From Gautieria morchelliformis (lineage: Eukaryota > Basidiomycota > Agaricomycetes > Gomphales > Gomphaceae): DNA of 64,000 nucleotides. The stretch is from assembly GCA_015179125.1 (NCBI GenBank), contig WHVA01000411.1, forward strand, positions 39,759 through 103,758. Reading direction: 5' to 3'. The translations under genes and the position numbers were made by a program. Below are positions 46,886 to 57,288 of the stretch, piece by piece; the first letter of the stretch is position 1, and every line of letters starts with the position of its first letter. The notes below the pieces were generated by a model, which was not told where the DNA came from, did no database searches, and saw only the letters and a list, made by a program, of their open reading frames with translations.

Positions 46886-47615
46886 TGCGTTCAATTCTGC
46901 CGATTGCCCAGAATGCTATCCAATGTGGTAAACTGGTCATTCTGTAAGTGAAGCCGGGATCATCGATTTCTGAGCATCTCAGTTACCTCCAGTTGAGGGG
47001 CCCTGCATCAGTGAAAGTATTGACTTCGGTCGCAGTAATAAACCCAGATTGTCATCAAAGGACTCACTGATGGGTGGTAACCAATGTATATTCAAGTATG
47101 CTAGAGCCCATTCGTCCGAGTTTGGATTTACTGCTGCACTGGGCGCATCACTTTCTTTAGCAGCTTGAACTTCTGAACCCACTTATTGTGATAATAGTCG
47201 CGTACTGTCATGACAAAATATCGTGATTTGACACTACCTCGCCAACCCTACGCAGTTTCAGCTCAATCCAACCGTGTACATCTCGTCACGTACTGTTTCT
47301 TTCCAGAGAATATGGTTGTCCTGCTGTAGCAAGTGAAAAGTATGGGTGGTGAGCAACAACACGGAACAGGACAATTACAGGGTCAATGATTCTGTTGTGT
47401 GGTCCGGCTTCAATGGCTTCAATAACGCGGTCACCTTCTCTCCTGACTGTCACCTTCGTCTCCTCTACAATACGACTCTGCTGCACCTCTATCTTTTGTG
47501 CAAAAACAACATAACAATACATTATATTTAGACTGATGTTCATCAATAACGCATGCGCTTATAGTAATGACTCGTGTTCTACTGATCCTCATAATGATGC
47601 ATGACCGTCTCCCAC
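46886..47615. other. Unassigned, coding-like but unidentified
   Basis: A plus frame after a possible intron reads LPPVEGPCISESIDFGRSN...FTAALGASLSLAA (about 46983-47167)); a minus frame over the same bases is also open. Then an A/T-richer stretch with no gene. Probably a further gene fragment joined to SEC31. Confidence 0.3.
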
Positions 47616-49263
47616 CTATTCCCTGACAAGATTCCTAATAGCTTTCCTGACAGCCTGTGTGATAAAATTAGCGTCACCCCATGACAATCCAATGTTTGCC
47701 ATGATAGTATCTACCGCTACGTCCTTTAGTTCGTTTAGAAAATACACCTGGTTCATTTCAAATTTTTCTTTGAGGGAATCGATGTTTCGGCCTCTGGATT
47801 TGGGCCAGGTACGAACCTCCTCAAGAAAGTCATTGATGCTAGGAAAATCAATGCTCCCAGGTGTTGTAGGAATGGGCTCACTCTTTCCAGAGTTGGGTGG
47901 AGTGGTGGGATGGATGGGATGAATGTTTTGAGCAAATGCTCGATAGTCGTATTGTGGGAAGAAGCCTGGAAACTGCATGACAGGAAAAGAGCCTTGAATA
48001 CCGAGTGGGGCATGACCGGGTATGTTCTGCATCGGCACCTCTTCAGACTTTTCTTTTGGAATCGCGTTTTCTTCTTTACGGTAATGGAAGTCTCGGAAAT
48101 GTGAATTGTTTGGTGGAGTTTTCAGAGTGACACCATGCATCTCAGAAACCTATTTGTGCATTATTAGCAGTGAGTAGCATGGATACAGTGTATGTACATA
48201 CCAAGGCCACCACCCAGGATTGCAGTTGGTTCCAGGACAAATGTGCATGCTCTCCATTCTTGGTTAGCTTGCAAACTTTTGAAACGCAAGTGCTCTTGCC
48301 TCAGTTAGAATATTCCGCGTTCAACACCTCCATGTAATCCTTTTCCCATTTTGTCAACTGGCCACACTCTTCGATGTCAGACCCTGAATTGGCATCAGAC
48401 TCAGTGTTCAAATTGTGGATCCGAGCTTCTCTCTTCTTTCTGCCCCGGCCACCATTATTTGCCACCGTTTTTCCTTTTTTGCCAGAAAGTGCGTACCGGA
48501 GCGACACCATGTACTATAATACTATATCAGATACGGCTGCCATGGCGATCCATATGCACACTTACATCTTCATCCAGGACAATTTCTACTCCTACCCCAC
48601 TCGCATCACCCTTTTTCTTCTTTACCTGAGCGCTCCTCACATCATCCTTGAGAGTGGCCCAGTCATCTTCCTTGGCAAGCTTCGAGAGATGCTTGTTGTG
48701 CACTCCTTTGAGGTGGTAAGCTAGCTGGGGCATTGTTTTCACATTTTTGTAGCACCCAATAGCTTTGAAAACATGCTCCTCCACGTCATTGAAGTGCGCA
48801 CTAGCTGGGATTTTGACATGTTCAATAAATCCTTCCGCTTTGGTACAATCTGGAACACACAAGACAATGTCTAGATAAGACATGAGCATATATATAATAA
48901 AAATATTAAAATACATACTAGGCTCATCCTTTACCTGTTTGTGAACGACATCTACTGGCTCCTCAGATTCTGAGCTGTCCGGTAGCTCATTGGACTTGGC
49001 CTCGGATACGGTTTCCGGTCGAAACTCTTCTTGATCTGAGGCCGGTTCCATCATGTCAGCAAATTGGACCTTTTTCGCTGCCTGACGCTTCGGTCGAGAA
49101 GTGCCGGTTTCATCAGCTGGCAGATCATTTTGTCAGTTCCTGATGAAATTCCATTGTTAGGTATAATATACTGACCAGGTAATATTCTTTCCGATGATTC
49201 ATTGACCATATTATCTCTGGTTGACTTAGAAGCCTTCCTTTTGTTCTTACCATTCCCCATCAT
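47616..49263 (-). pseudogene. Five-exon hypothetical gene with C-terminal SAM-like domain, one in-frame stop
   Basis: Exons on the minus strand: 49263-49176, 49116-48919, 48849-48566, 48513-48202 and 48149-47616, with four introns of 52-69 nt and consistent phases (472 codons). Order: basic N-terminus (MGNGKNKRKASKS), acidic linker, a conserved-looking domain (KTMPQLAYHLKGVHNKHLSK), a Lys/Arg-rich patch, a Cys-containing segment (CVSKVCKLTKNGEHAHLSW, WVVALVSEMHGVTLKTPP), a Pro-rich stretch and a SAM-like domain (INDFLEEVRTWPKSRG...DANFITQAVRKAI). The only defect is TGA at 48301-48303, where a Cys codon is likely. Such proteins are repeated in Agaricomycete genomes and may be transposon-associated; function unknown. 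Confidence 0.65.
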
Positions 49264-49689
49264 TGCAGCGGCACAGCAAGTCAAATCGGGTCGGATAATG
49301 CCGACTCAGGCCTTTTTACGTGTGAGTACTTCATGCTCACTTGTTCTTTTCCGCTCTGACACGTATATTAGCGCACCTGCAGACACAGTGGAGGTAAGTT
49401 TTTCTTCTTTGAATCTTCATTCATGGTTCTGACTGGATCTGCACTTTGTTGCATTGTGCCCTCGAGAGTGCTTGCCGCAGGCTTTTTTCTATCTTTTTGA
49501 AATAGCAAGTCCTGTGTAGAATAATGGAAGGCCCCCTATGCCAGTCATATCGTTGGACTCAATTACCCAGCTTGGGTTTATTGTCAATTCCCGGCCCAAA
49601 GCTAAGGTGCACATTCTCTATGATATGACGTGCATTTATTCTCATCGCCAGCAATCATATTATGATTTTAGATCTCACCTACCATGCAG

Positions 49690-50215
49690 GCTGCAGAGCG
49701 CTTCTCGCATCCGTACATGCGCACCGTCGCATACGATTTCAAAGACGCTTGAGGAGCAGGGGATCTCTCTGGGCCCCCTCCATGTCATAGCGGCGCTGCA
49801 AGTCTTGCATGCAACCACCACACTCGCTCACAGGATGAGCTCCATCTCGGATCTGCTCGTCCCCGGAGGCTATGTCCTTACGGTCGACTTTGATGGCAAC
49901 GCTTGGCACACCAGCTCCCCTGGTACACTCTGGTATGATTTCATCATTGGTTGTTTCCAGGAATGGTGTGTTTTCTGTCTCCTATGTTCACGCTTCTCTT
50001 TTTAACACATTTTTTTAACTGGATAGGTTTGACTATGGCGAGGACCGGACGAAGCATTGCACGATTTCCCTCGGACAGTGGGGGAGGCTCCTACGTGAGG
50101 GTGGGTTCAACTGTGTTACGTTCTCGTGCATTCACCGGACAGAGGACCACTCGCTCATGTTCCTTGTGCCGAAAGCCAATGCCAACCACCACATACTTCC
50201 CCCTCCCATGATTAA
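49690..50215 (+). pseudogene. Methyltransferase domain fragment of polyketide-synthase type
   Basis: Reads AERFSHPYMRTVAYDFKD, a frameshift, LEEQGISLGPLHVIAALQVL, SDLLVPGGYVLTVDFDG, SPGTLWYDFIIGCFQEW, then a 60-nt intron and FDYGEDRTKHCTISLGQW. A second frameshift in a G5 run is followed by LLREGGFNCVTF and EDHSLMFLVPKA. This is the C-methyltransferase type found inside fungal polyketide synthases; a stand-alone relative is possible. The SAM-binding N-terminal half is absent. Two frameshifts make it non-functional. Confidence 0.65.
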
Positions 50216-50327
50216 TGGTCGTGTGTTTTCACTGTACCCTAATTCCTTAGCCCTCTCCCAGTACGTCCTCTCCCTCCATATTTTGACCCGCTCTGACTGC
50301 ACTCTTCCCAGAAATTGTGGTGTTCTA

Positions 50328-51262
50328 ATGCGTGCATTATCGTCGCCCTTGCTTCTCGCCCTCCTGCCCGCATTGGCCGTCTCCCAGTCCTCGCCATCCG
50401 CCCCACTCCCAGACCCCACCCAGATTCTGTGTCCCAATGTGCCACTCATTCATTCTGCATGCCTGCCGGCTCAGCAATCCCTGTCCCCAGGGGAATCCTC
50501 GTACATCTCCTCCCGCACCGACAATGTCCTCCCTGAAGCATGGAAGGCCTACCTGGGCAACGTCAATGCCGCGTCCTCCCCACCTTTGCCCCGCTATGTG
50601 GCCGAGATCTTCACCTGCCCCTCAGAAGGTCTTCCAAAGCTTGGCATAGCCACCTCAGGGGGTGGATACCATGCCGCATTTTTCGGAGCGGCCTCCCTCA
50701 CCTCTCTGGATGGGAGACACACGACCTCCATCACCAAGGGCACCGATGGGCTCCTCCAGGCCACCACCTACCTCACAGGCCTCTCGGGCGGCTCCTGGCT
50801 CACCCTTGCCCTCTCGCAGGCCAACTTTCCCACCTTCCCCAACCTCATCTTTTCCCCTCCACCTGCGACGTCGCCTACTGACCAGAATGCCACCTTTGGT
50901 GGCTTCATCCCCCAGTTTGACATTACGGCCTCAGGGCCCACCGCACAGGACACGCTGGCATACATCGAGGTCCTGCTGGCCAAGTCCTAGGTGAAACAAC
51001 TCTCGTCGGGGCTGCCTATTACCATTACGGACCCGTGGTCCCGCGGTCTGGCCAGACATTTCGTCAACGGCACAACTCCCCAGAATGTGCTGGGAAACGG
51101 TACCCACAGCGCTGGTATCCTGCTCTCAGGGCTCACCAGTCTGTGAGTGATGCCATTCCTGTGTGGCATTGCCATCTAAGTCGAGCAGGCGATCGTTCCA
51201 GGCCCATGCTCAGCTGTTCCCCATTGTTGTCGTCAACTCCATTCCACCAAACCCTAACAGAT
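50328..51262 (+). pseudogene. Lysophospholipase (phospholipase B type), N-terminal part
   Basis: Starts with a signal peptide (MRALSSPLLLALLPALAVSQ), then ILCPNVPLI, PKLGIATSGGGYHAAFFGA and the nucleophile elbow GLSGGSW with the catalytic Ser. A TAG at 50988-50990 (from CAG by C-to-T) interrupts it; the frame continues LSSGLPITITDPWSRGLARH to a donor near 51143, and an exon to 51262 reads LFPIVVVNSIPPNPN. The catalytic Asp region and C-terminus are missing. As annotated it could at most yield a truncated secreted protein. Confidence 0.75.
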
Positions 51263-51840
51263 GCCTTGCTTGCAGTGAAAATTTTTAGTATCCAAACACC
51301 CGACGATATTCAGCTTCTGGGGATGTTATCTCTGTTGGCAAGGATTGTTACTCTCCCGAACTCGTCGCTGTCAATGGTCATGCTTCTTCGCCATCCCCTA
51401 CTGGCAAGGAGTGTGACTCCCCCAAACTCGTTGCTCTCAAACATCTCTCACGCCTCCATTTGCAACATTGAAGGTACGATTTGGGGAGATGACCACACTC
51501 GAGTCCAAGGAATGGTTTCAAGTCATGCTCTCTCCCCTGGTGTATGAGCTCTTTCTTTTTTTTTTTGAGAAGTATCACTGCACAATGGAGCGGCGCACGT
51601 GGTGGACCTCGCCGTGCCATGGCCAAACAGCCATTACCAATCCTTGCCGGCCCAAGCAGCAAGTGATCACCCTCCACCCGGTGTCTTAGATGTGGAAGTT
51701 GTTAAGGGGTTTAATATCTTCAACTTCACGATCGCCATCGCAATCATATTCAATCCGTCAGTCCCAGCGCATGCCGCCTCACCTCAGCTGCCTCCAGCCA
51801 TGCTTACGCGCATGTTTTTTTTTTTTTTTTTAGATATGTG
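51263..51840. other. Unassigned between lysophospholipase and transporter fragments
   Basis: Contains an imperfect internal repeat (GGCAAGGATTGTTACTCTCC / GGCAAGGAGTGTGACTCCCC), poly-T tracts at about 51555 and 51818, and short open frames without recognised domains. Confidence 0.3.
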
Positions 51841-52140
51841 AACCCAGTGTGCTGGGGAGTACTACATCGTGTACGACTGCTGGCTGCTGTTGAAGCCCAT
51901 GTTCTGCTACCTCTTCATCGTGGAGACGCGGAAGCACACGCTCAAGGAGATGTCTGTGTACATTCCCCCTCCCCCAGCCCATGATGCCTCTTACATCACC
52001 CACACTGACCGTGTTCGATTGTGCGCAGGATCTTCGATGGGGAGGGCGCACAGAGCATGTTCAGCAAGGCGGCGGCAGTCATGGGGCTCAGGGACACACA
52101 CGAGAGCGAGCTCGACGAGAAGGCGTCGGGGGGGGGGCCG
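51841..52140 (+). pseudogene. MFS sugar transporter, C-terminal fragment
   Basis: Reads AGEYYIVYDCWLLLKPMFCY and LFIVETRKHTLKE, an intron, then IFDGEGAQSMFSKAAAVMGL and THESELDEKAS. This is the last transmembrane helix, the ETR/K motif and the cytosolic tail of fungal hexose/lactose-type transporters. Everything upstream is absent. It is the last recognisable fragment of the mosaic. Confidence 0.75.
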
Positions 52141-52479
52141 CGATGTAGTCAGTCCGCTGACGTCCCAGGATCTATACCTATTTTTTCACTTTGTGGTAAT
52201 AGTGGGTCTTAACATTATTACCAAGTAGCAATAAAGCTTGTATTGAAAGTACAACAAGCCAACTTGACAATGTTGCCACCCCTCAGCACCAAAATGTGAC
52301 ATATAAAAAGTTGGTTTTGCTTGGATTTCATACTTCTGTGCCCTAGCTATGATCAACTTATGTTCAGGTACAAAATCTCAAGGCAATCCAAGCAGAAACT
52401 AGCGAGAAATCGTTGTTCGAGTCTTGCATGCTAAAATGGAGGCAAACTTGACGCGCACCTTGCGTACTGCAAACAGGTG

Positions 52480-52871
52480 TAATTACCCCATATGTCTATC
52501 CGACTTCTGCTCCCTCTGGAATTTGCTTAGTACTACCCCATTACATGTTGCCTCAGCTCTTTGTATAAAAGCCCCTCGTGTATGCTCCTTATTTCTGCAA
52601 TCAGATAATCACCTTCAATATGTGATTTCCTTTGCTCTATCTCCTGTTCTTAGCACAGCGAGTTTTGCAAGACCTCTGTCTCTCCACCTTCCACCTCCTG
52701 CCTTCCAACTCTGTTTCCAACTCAAGTTCTGACTTCTGTTTAGTTCAATACTTTCCGACTTCCGACTCCCAACCTGAAATACTTAGGACGATAGTTCATT
52801 GGGGGCCCAACATATAAGTTGAAGCCATTGTCCTTTCTAGTTCCGACTTGCGGAAATCTCGATACGTAACA
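52480..52871 (+). repeat. LTR family C, truncated, forward
   Basis: Matches the reverse complement of the left half of 15093-15784 (CTTTGTATAAAA..., CTTAGCACAG...) and ends GATACGTAACA. The 5' part is missing. Confidence 0.7.
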
Positions 52872-53515
52872 AAGGTGGAAGTCGGGAAGTATCGAGGTAA
52901 GTCAAAGGTTGGAAACTATGTCAGAAGGTGGAAGTCGGAAGGCGGAGAGGCAGAGGTCAAGAAGAGGAGGGACAGAGGTCAAGATGAGAAGGGACAGAGG
53001 TCAAGATGAGGAGGGACAGAGGTCTTGCAATACCTGCTGTGCTAAGAACAGGAGATAGAGCAAAGTGAATCACATATTGAAGGTGATTATCTGATTGCAG
53101 AATCAAGAGTATATATGAGGGGGTTTTATACAAAGAACTGAAGCAACATGTAATGTTGTACTACTAAGCATATTCTGAGGAAAGCAGAAGTCAGATAAGA
53201 TATACAGGGTAAGTCACTAATCAAGAACAAAGAACAAGGTGGGTGCAGGGTAGAGTCAAGAACAATGGGCAAAAGAACAAAGGGACAGAAAGCATATTTG
53301 GCATGACAACAGGACTCCAGAGGGGTCAGACATATGGTCTTGCTGTGCTGCAAGTCAAGTCCAGGGGGTCCAAGTGATAGAGTTGAATGGGGAAAGGATA
53401 TAACAAGGGGCAGGACTATCAGATGTACCAGAATGTTGGAAATGAGGCGGAACTGAGTGTCAGAAGTCAGAATAGTATGGTCATAACACCCATCAGGTTG
53501 GGAAGTCATTGAAAT
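52872..53515 (-). repeat. LTR family C, inverse copy
   Basis: Follows the forward copy directly, making an imperfect inverted repeat centred near 52871. It shares GGTTTTATACAAAGAACTGA, GGGTAAGTCACTAAT and GGTGCAGGGTAGAGT with 15093-15784. Confidence 0.65.
52951..53016. repeat. Minisatellite, three 22-bp units
   Basis: Three units of CAGAGGTCAAGATGAGGAGG plus GA with small differences, inside the inverse LTR C copy. Confidence 0.85.
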
Positions 53516-53519
53516 CAAG

Positions 53520-53674
53520 CTTATCGATATGCCATGTGGGTCTGGTTTCAATGTGTTTCTGATGTGGCGCCACTTGTCGGAGCCAGGGTCTTTCTCAACC
53601 AGGCCCAGCGGTGAGGTGCGGAAATGGCCATTGAATATGATGTGGGCCTCATCGGTGGTAAAGGGGCCTGACAT
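53520..53674 (-). pseudogene. Short retroelement RT fragment
   Basis: The minus frame starts MSGPFTTDEAHIIFNGHFRT and continues SPLGLVEKDPGSDKWRHIRN, a motif (P-x-G-x-V-x-K...KWR-x-I-R) typical of the start of the RT domain in DIRS-like or other retroelements. It dissolves into LTR C sequence. Confidence 0.4.
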
Positions 53675-54972
53675 GTATAGGTCAAAGATGCTTACAAATG
53701 AGATATGAAGGTAGTTGGATTTGATGATCAGCAGTGACCTTCAGTTGCTGCCTTAAATATATGAAGACTTGTTCTAATTATAATCCATCCCATTGTCTGT
53801 TCTACTCATTGTCTTCTCCACATCCCTTGTCTCTCTTCTATTTGTTCATCCTTTGTCTGTGTGAGTGTACACATCATTGTGCCGAAGTGCCACACTGGGT
53901 ATATATGAACATCCCATGTAGTGGAAACACTTATAATCATCAATATACACATGGGGATACACCACACACACTACACACCAGGGACACACTGCACACACTT
54001 CACATGGGGGGACACACTGCCACTCAGAAGACATATTATGCATGGGGGACATACATGGGGGACACAACAGACATGGGAGAGATGTGTGGAGACATTACCT
54101 ACCCTGATGTGTTACTTAGAGCTACTTTCAATTGCAATAAGAGCTAGTTGTTGCAGCTTCAACTCAATGATAGAATGACCAGTTTGAGTTGGATGTCATG
54201 TTCTATTTCAACATACATATCAACAACTGTTCAAAGGCTTTGAGAGTCTCATCCCACAGCAACGTAAATGAAGAAATATATTCATCTGATCTGAACATGC
54301 GTGAATCGATAAAAGTGGTTGCAAAATTCTTTGATCCAGCATGGTCAGACCGGCACCGTGGTTTTCACCGACCTGAACGCTGCGACCCCCCCGGATACGG
54401 GTGGATTCTCACTGGGGATGAGACCTCGTCGATGAGTATATTCAAACCAGCATAATCAAAATACATACGCGCGTCGTCTTTTCCACGCTTCTTCTCAAAC
54501 AGTCAGCAAATCAGAGACCTTTCTCTCGACATCTGCAGAAGAAAGATTATCTAGCTCGACATGTTTCTCGACGCCACGTTCTGAGCAGCAAAGAATGAGC
54601 AGACAAAGAAAATCTGTGCTCGGAACGTGAAGCACGCACCAAACCTTGCAAATACTCGAGCGGGCGTGTCTTGGACTTCCCGTATGAGGACTGGAAGGTC
54701 AGGGTTGTTCTTCTTTAATAGAGGGTACGATGTCTGTATGAATTGCCTCCAATGCGGCGTTAGACTTGCAAGCTCATACTAGTGCAGTATACACACCTGG
54801 TACCTGTAGATGCTTGGCCCGACTGAGATAGCAGGACTCTGATTTCTCTGATAGTTGGCGACAGAGCCCTTGTGAGGGTGGACATCTTGACGCAGGCCTT
54901 GGAAACCGTGGGTAGGCGCCTAAGCCAAACCTTGTGTAAACAGCCCAACGTCACACCTTTCCTTTCGACGCT
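53675..54972. other. No gene; low-complexity CACATGGGG stretch and RAX1-like upstream region
   Basis: 53940-54085 is rich in CACACA and CATGGGGGACAC units. The remainder shows no gene; the last about 150 bases are the promoter and 5' UTR side of the RGS gene at 54973. Confidence 0.45.
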
Positions 54973-56303
54973 ATGGAGAACGGAGTGTCCCAGGACGATT
55001 GGTCGCAAGACAGGCTCAACAGGTGTTTATTCTCTTGTTACAGCCTTCCTCTGTTTAACATGCTGCCAGGCTTCCATCCTTCACAGAAGTTCTGTCACGT
55101 CGGACTCGACCACCTGTGGATCTCTTCATGTTCTATCTCTTCTTACAACGCGAGGGTCAAGAGGATGTTCTGGATTTCTGGCTCGATGTTCAGCAGCATG
55201 AGAACCTTTGTCGAGCGTATTTTAAGGACGTCCGCAAGTCTGGCCGTGCCATAAAGGACGACTGGCCTCAATACTGGGACTACGCTCGCAAGCGTGGCAG
55301 TATTTACGGAAATGTCGTAGGTATCAACCCTGGAGCAAATACTAAACGAAGCACTGCAAGCACGGGGGAGATGCTCACGGATGGTGAGAAAGCGGCGCTT
55401 GCAAGGGCGGGACCGTCATCGGTTTCACCGCAGCTTGACGGAAAGCGGTCAGTTAGTCCCGGACCAGCTGTAGCAATTTCCGCCGATGAAAAAGAGCGCG
55501 ACGTTGCGCGCTCTTCGACGCCCTTTTCCCAACTTCGCGCACGCCATTCCCTTTCTTCGAAACGCGCCTCTCGCGCGCCCACAATCATACCCCGCTCATC
55601 TGCCATTACCCGAGTTGACCTCATTTCGTCTGCTGAGCGTATTTTCTTCCGCTATCTTGCACCCCCTCCCCCAAATCAGCCCTCACATGAAATATACCTC
55701 CCACCGTCACTCCGCATTCATACCTTCCCGCTATCCAGCACACAACTTCCTAATACGACTAGCCCCGAATACGAGATCGAAGCATCAGCCCTTGCACAGG
55801 TGCCCGATATGTTTCATGCGCAGAAGGAGTATTGTTTTAGAGCGATGGAGCAGGATGCCTTCCCTCGGTTCTTGAGGGCGAAAGCTTTTGGAAATTTGAC
55901 TCCTGTCAGCGCGCTTGTGAGGCTAGTAGTTGGTTTGCTGGTTCTTTGGGCTGGTTTAGGCACAGCATTCGCTCTTGTTTTCCTCGATGTCCAGCCAAAA
56001 TCAAAGCGGTTCTTCGTACGTGTCACTCTTGTACGCCCGACCTTGAATTTGACTTCATTTCCACAGCTTTTCATTCCCTTCGCATTGGCCATCTTTCTCC
56101 TCATCTCTCACCAATATGAACTCGATCCTATTCTTGTCTTCCTCGGCCAGTCCGAGACGACACCTTTCCGAACACTCGCTATCAAGGAGCCATTTGTGGG
56201 GAGACTGCTTATGTTCCGAGCTTTATGGGTGTCTCTTGTCATTGCGGGTCTTGTCGCAGCCTTGACACTTTTGTTCTGGGCTGTACCGGGCCACAGACTC
56301 TGA
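54973..56303 (+). CDS. RGS-domain membrane protein, Rax1-like, about 410 aa
   Basis: Exons 54973-55022, 55070-56015 and 56067-56303 (introns 47 and 51 nt; the second is a multiple of three without a stop but has clean GT-AG ends and interrupts a helix). The ATG at 54973 gives MENGVSQDDWSQDRLNRLPS, joining in frame to the RGS domain. RGS first half: FTEVLSRRTRPPVDLFMFYL, DVLDFWLDVQQHENL. A Ser-rich insertion of about 110-130 residues follows, then the second half: MFHAQKEYCFRAMEQDAFPR, FLRAKAF. Three membrane segments follow (about 299-323, 333-350, 385-405). An RGS domain plus three C-terminal membrane helices matches fungal Rax1, a bud-site/cell-polarity cortical protein. The name is by architecture; a different fungal RGS protein is possible. 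Confidence 0.8.
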
Positions 56304-57288
56304 CCAACTTACAACGGAGTCTCCGGTTGCGCAAGCCATCATGTTGGAATTGTCGTTACTGGATCCTTTACTTAGATATTCTTTATTCCATGATTGTATG
56401 TTAGTAGTCTTTTGCTGCGGATGCATTCCAGAGGCCAGCTGGGTGGATCTCTTGTGGACCTCGATACCCCCTCCCTTTACGCTCTTTCCATGACTATTCC
56501 ATTCATAATCTATGCACGACTTGGGATCATTCATGTTCTTCGTATCGTGGTTTCTTGGCAGGTGACCCGCACCTCCCAATGCACAGCTTACGTTATTCAC
56601 CCCAACGCCGTGCCCTTGAGCTTATGGGTGTCTTCCGGCAACATTGTTCGGTGTATTGTGAAACCCAGGCTCCCGCAGAAATCAGGGCTCATAATGAGCT
56701 GGTAGCGTCACTTGAGATGATCAAGTGGCCCCTAGCAGAACGTGATTGATCCGTTACGGATGCGCATCCGGCTCTACCGACAAGTGTGCGACATAGAACG
56801 TCACGCACGAGTACAGAACGTGATATCCGTTACGAAGGAGCATGATAAAGGACCAAAGCCGTGTATGCTGGCGAGCAGGGCCGCTGCCAGCGTTTTGGGC
56901 GCATATCTGGGCCACAAGGCTATGCCCCTCGCTGACCTGGAGCAACAACTATAGGGTGCAAAGAAGTCTCGGAAGCCCCCAACCACATAATCGAGGTCGA
57001 TGCTTCATAACCGATATTTTGCTGTGTATATGGGCAAACCATTGTGAATCTTGTACGATCACTTGTCACCTCAGAAATGGCATACAACTAACGCACTGTA
57101 TAGCATTGCAAGATCCAGTTTCATCACGAGGACAGGGAATACAAGGATGATACCTATACGACAGAAAGCTTTTGGGAGGCACCTAGGTAAATGTTATAGC
57201 ACAAGAAATTACTGACGCAACTAATATCAATCAATGTCTGCGACACGTCGCGGGGATAACATAATTGACAATTGTCGCGGCTAGCTGT
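56304..57288. other. Intergenic, convergent 3' regions; coding-like scrap unassigned
   Basis: Lies between the stop of the RGS gene (+) and the stop of the Aly gene (-). A plus frame at 56555-56749 (ELMGVFRQHCSVYCETQAP) and an overlapping one to 56954 look mildly coding-like, but I recognise nothing. Confidence 0.35.

Noticed and set aside
52195-52230. Hairpin GGTAATA...TATTACC after the transporter fragment as a Helitron 3' end
   Set aside because: No CTRR follows at the required distance, and no matching TC start was seen at the left of the mosaic.
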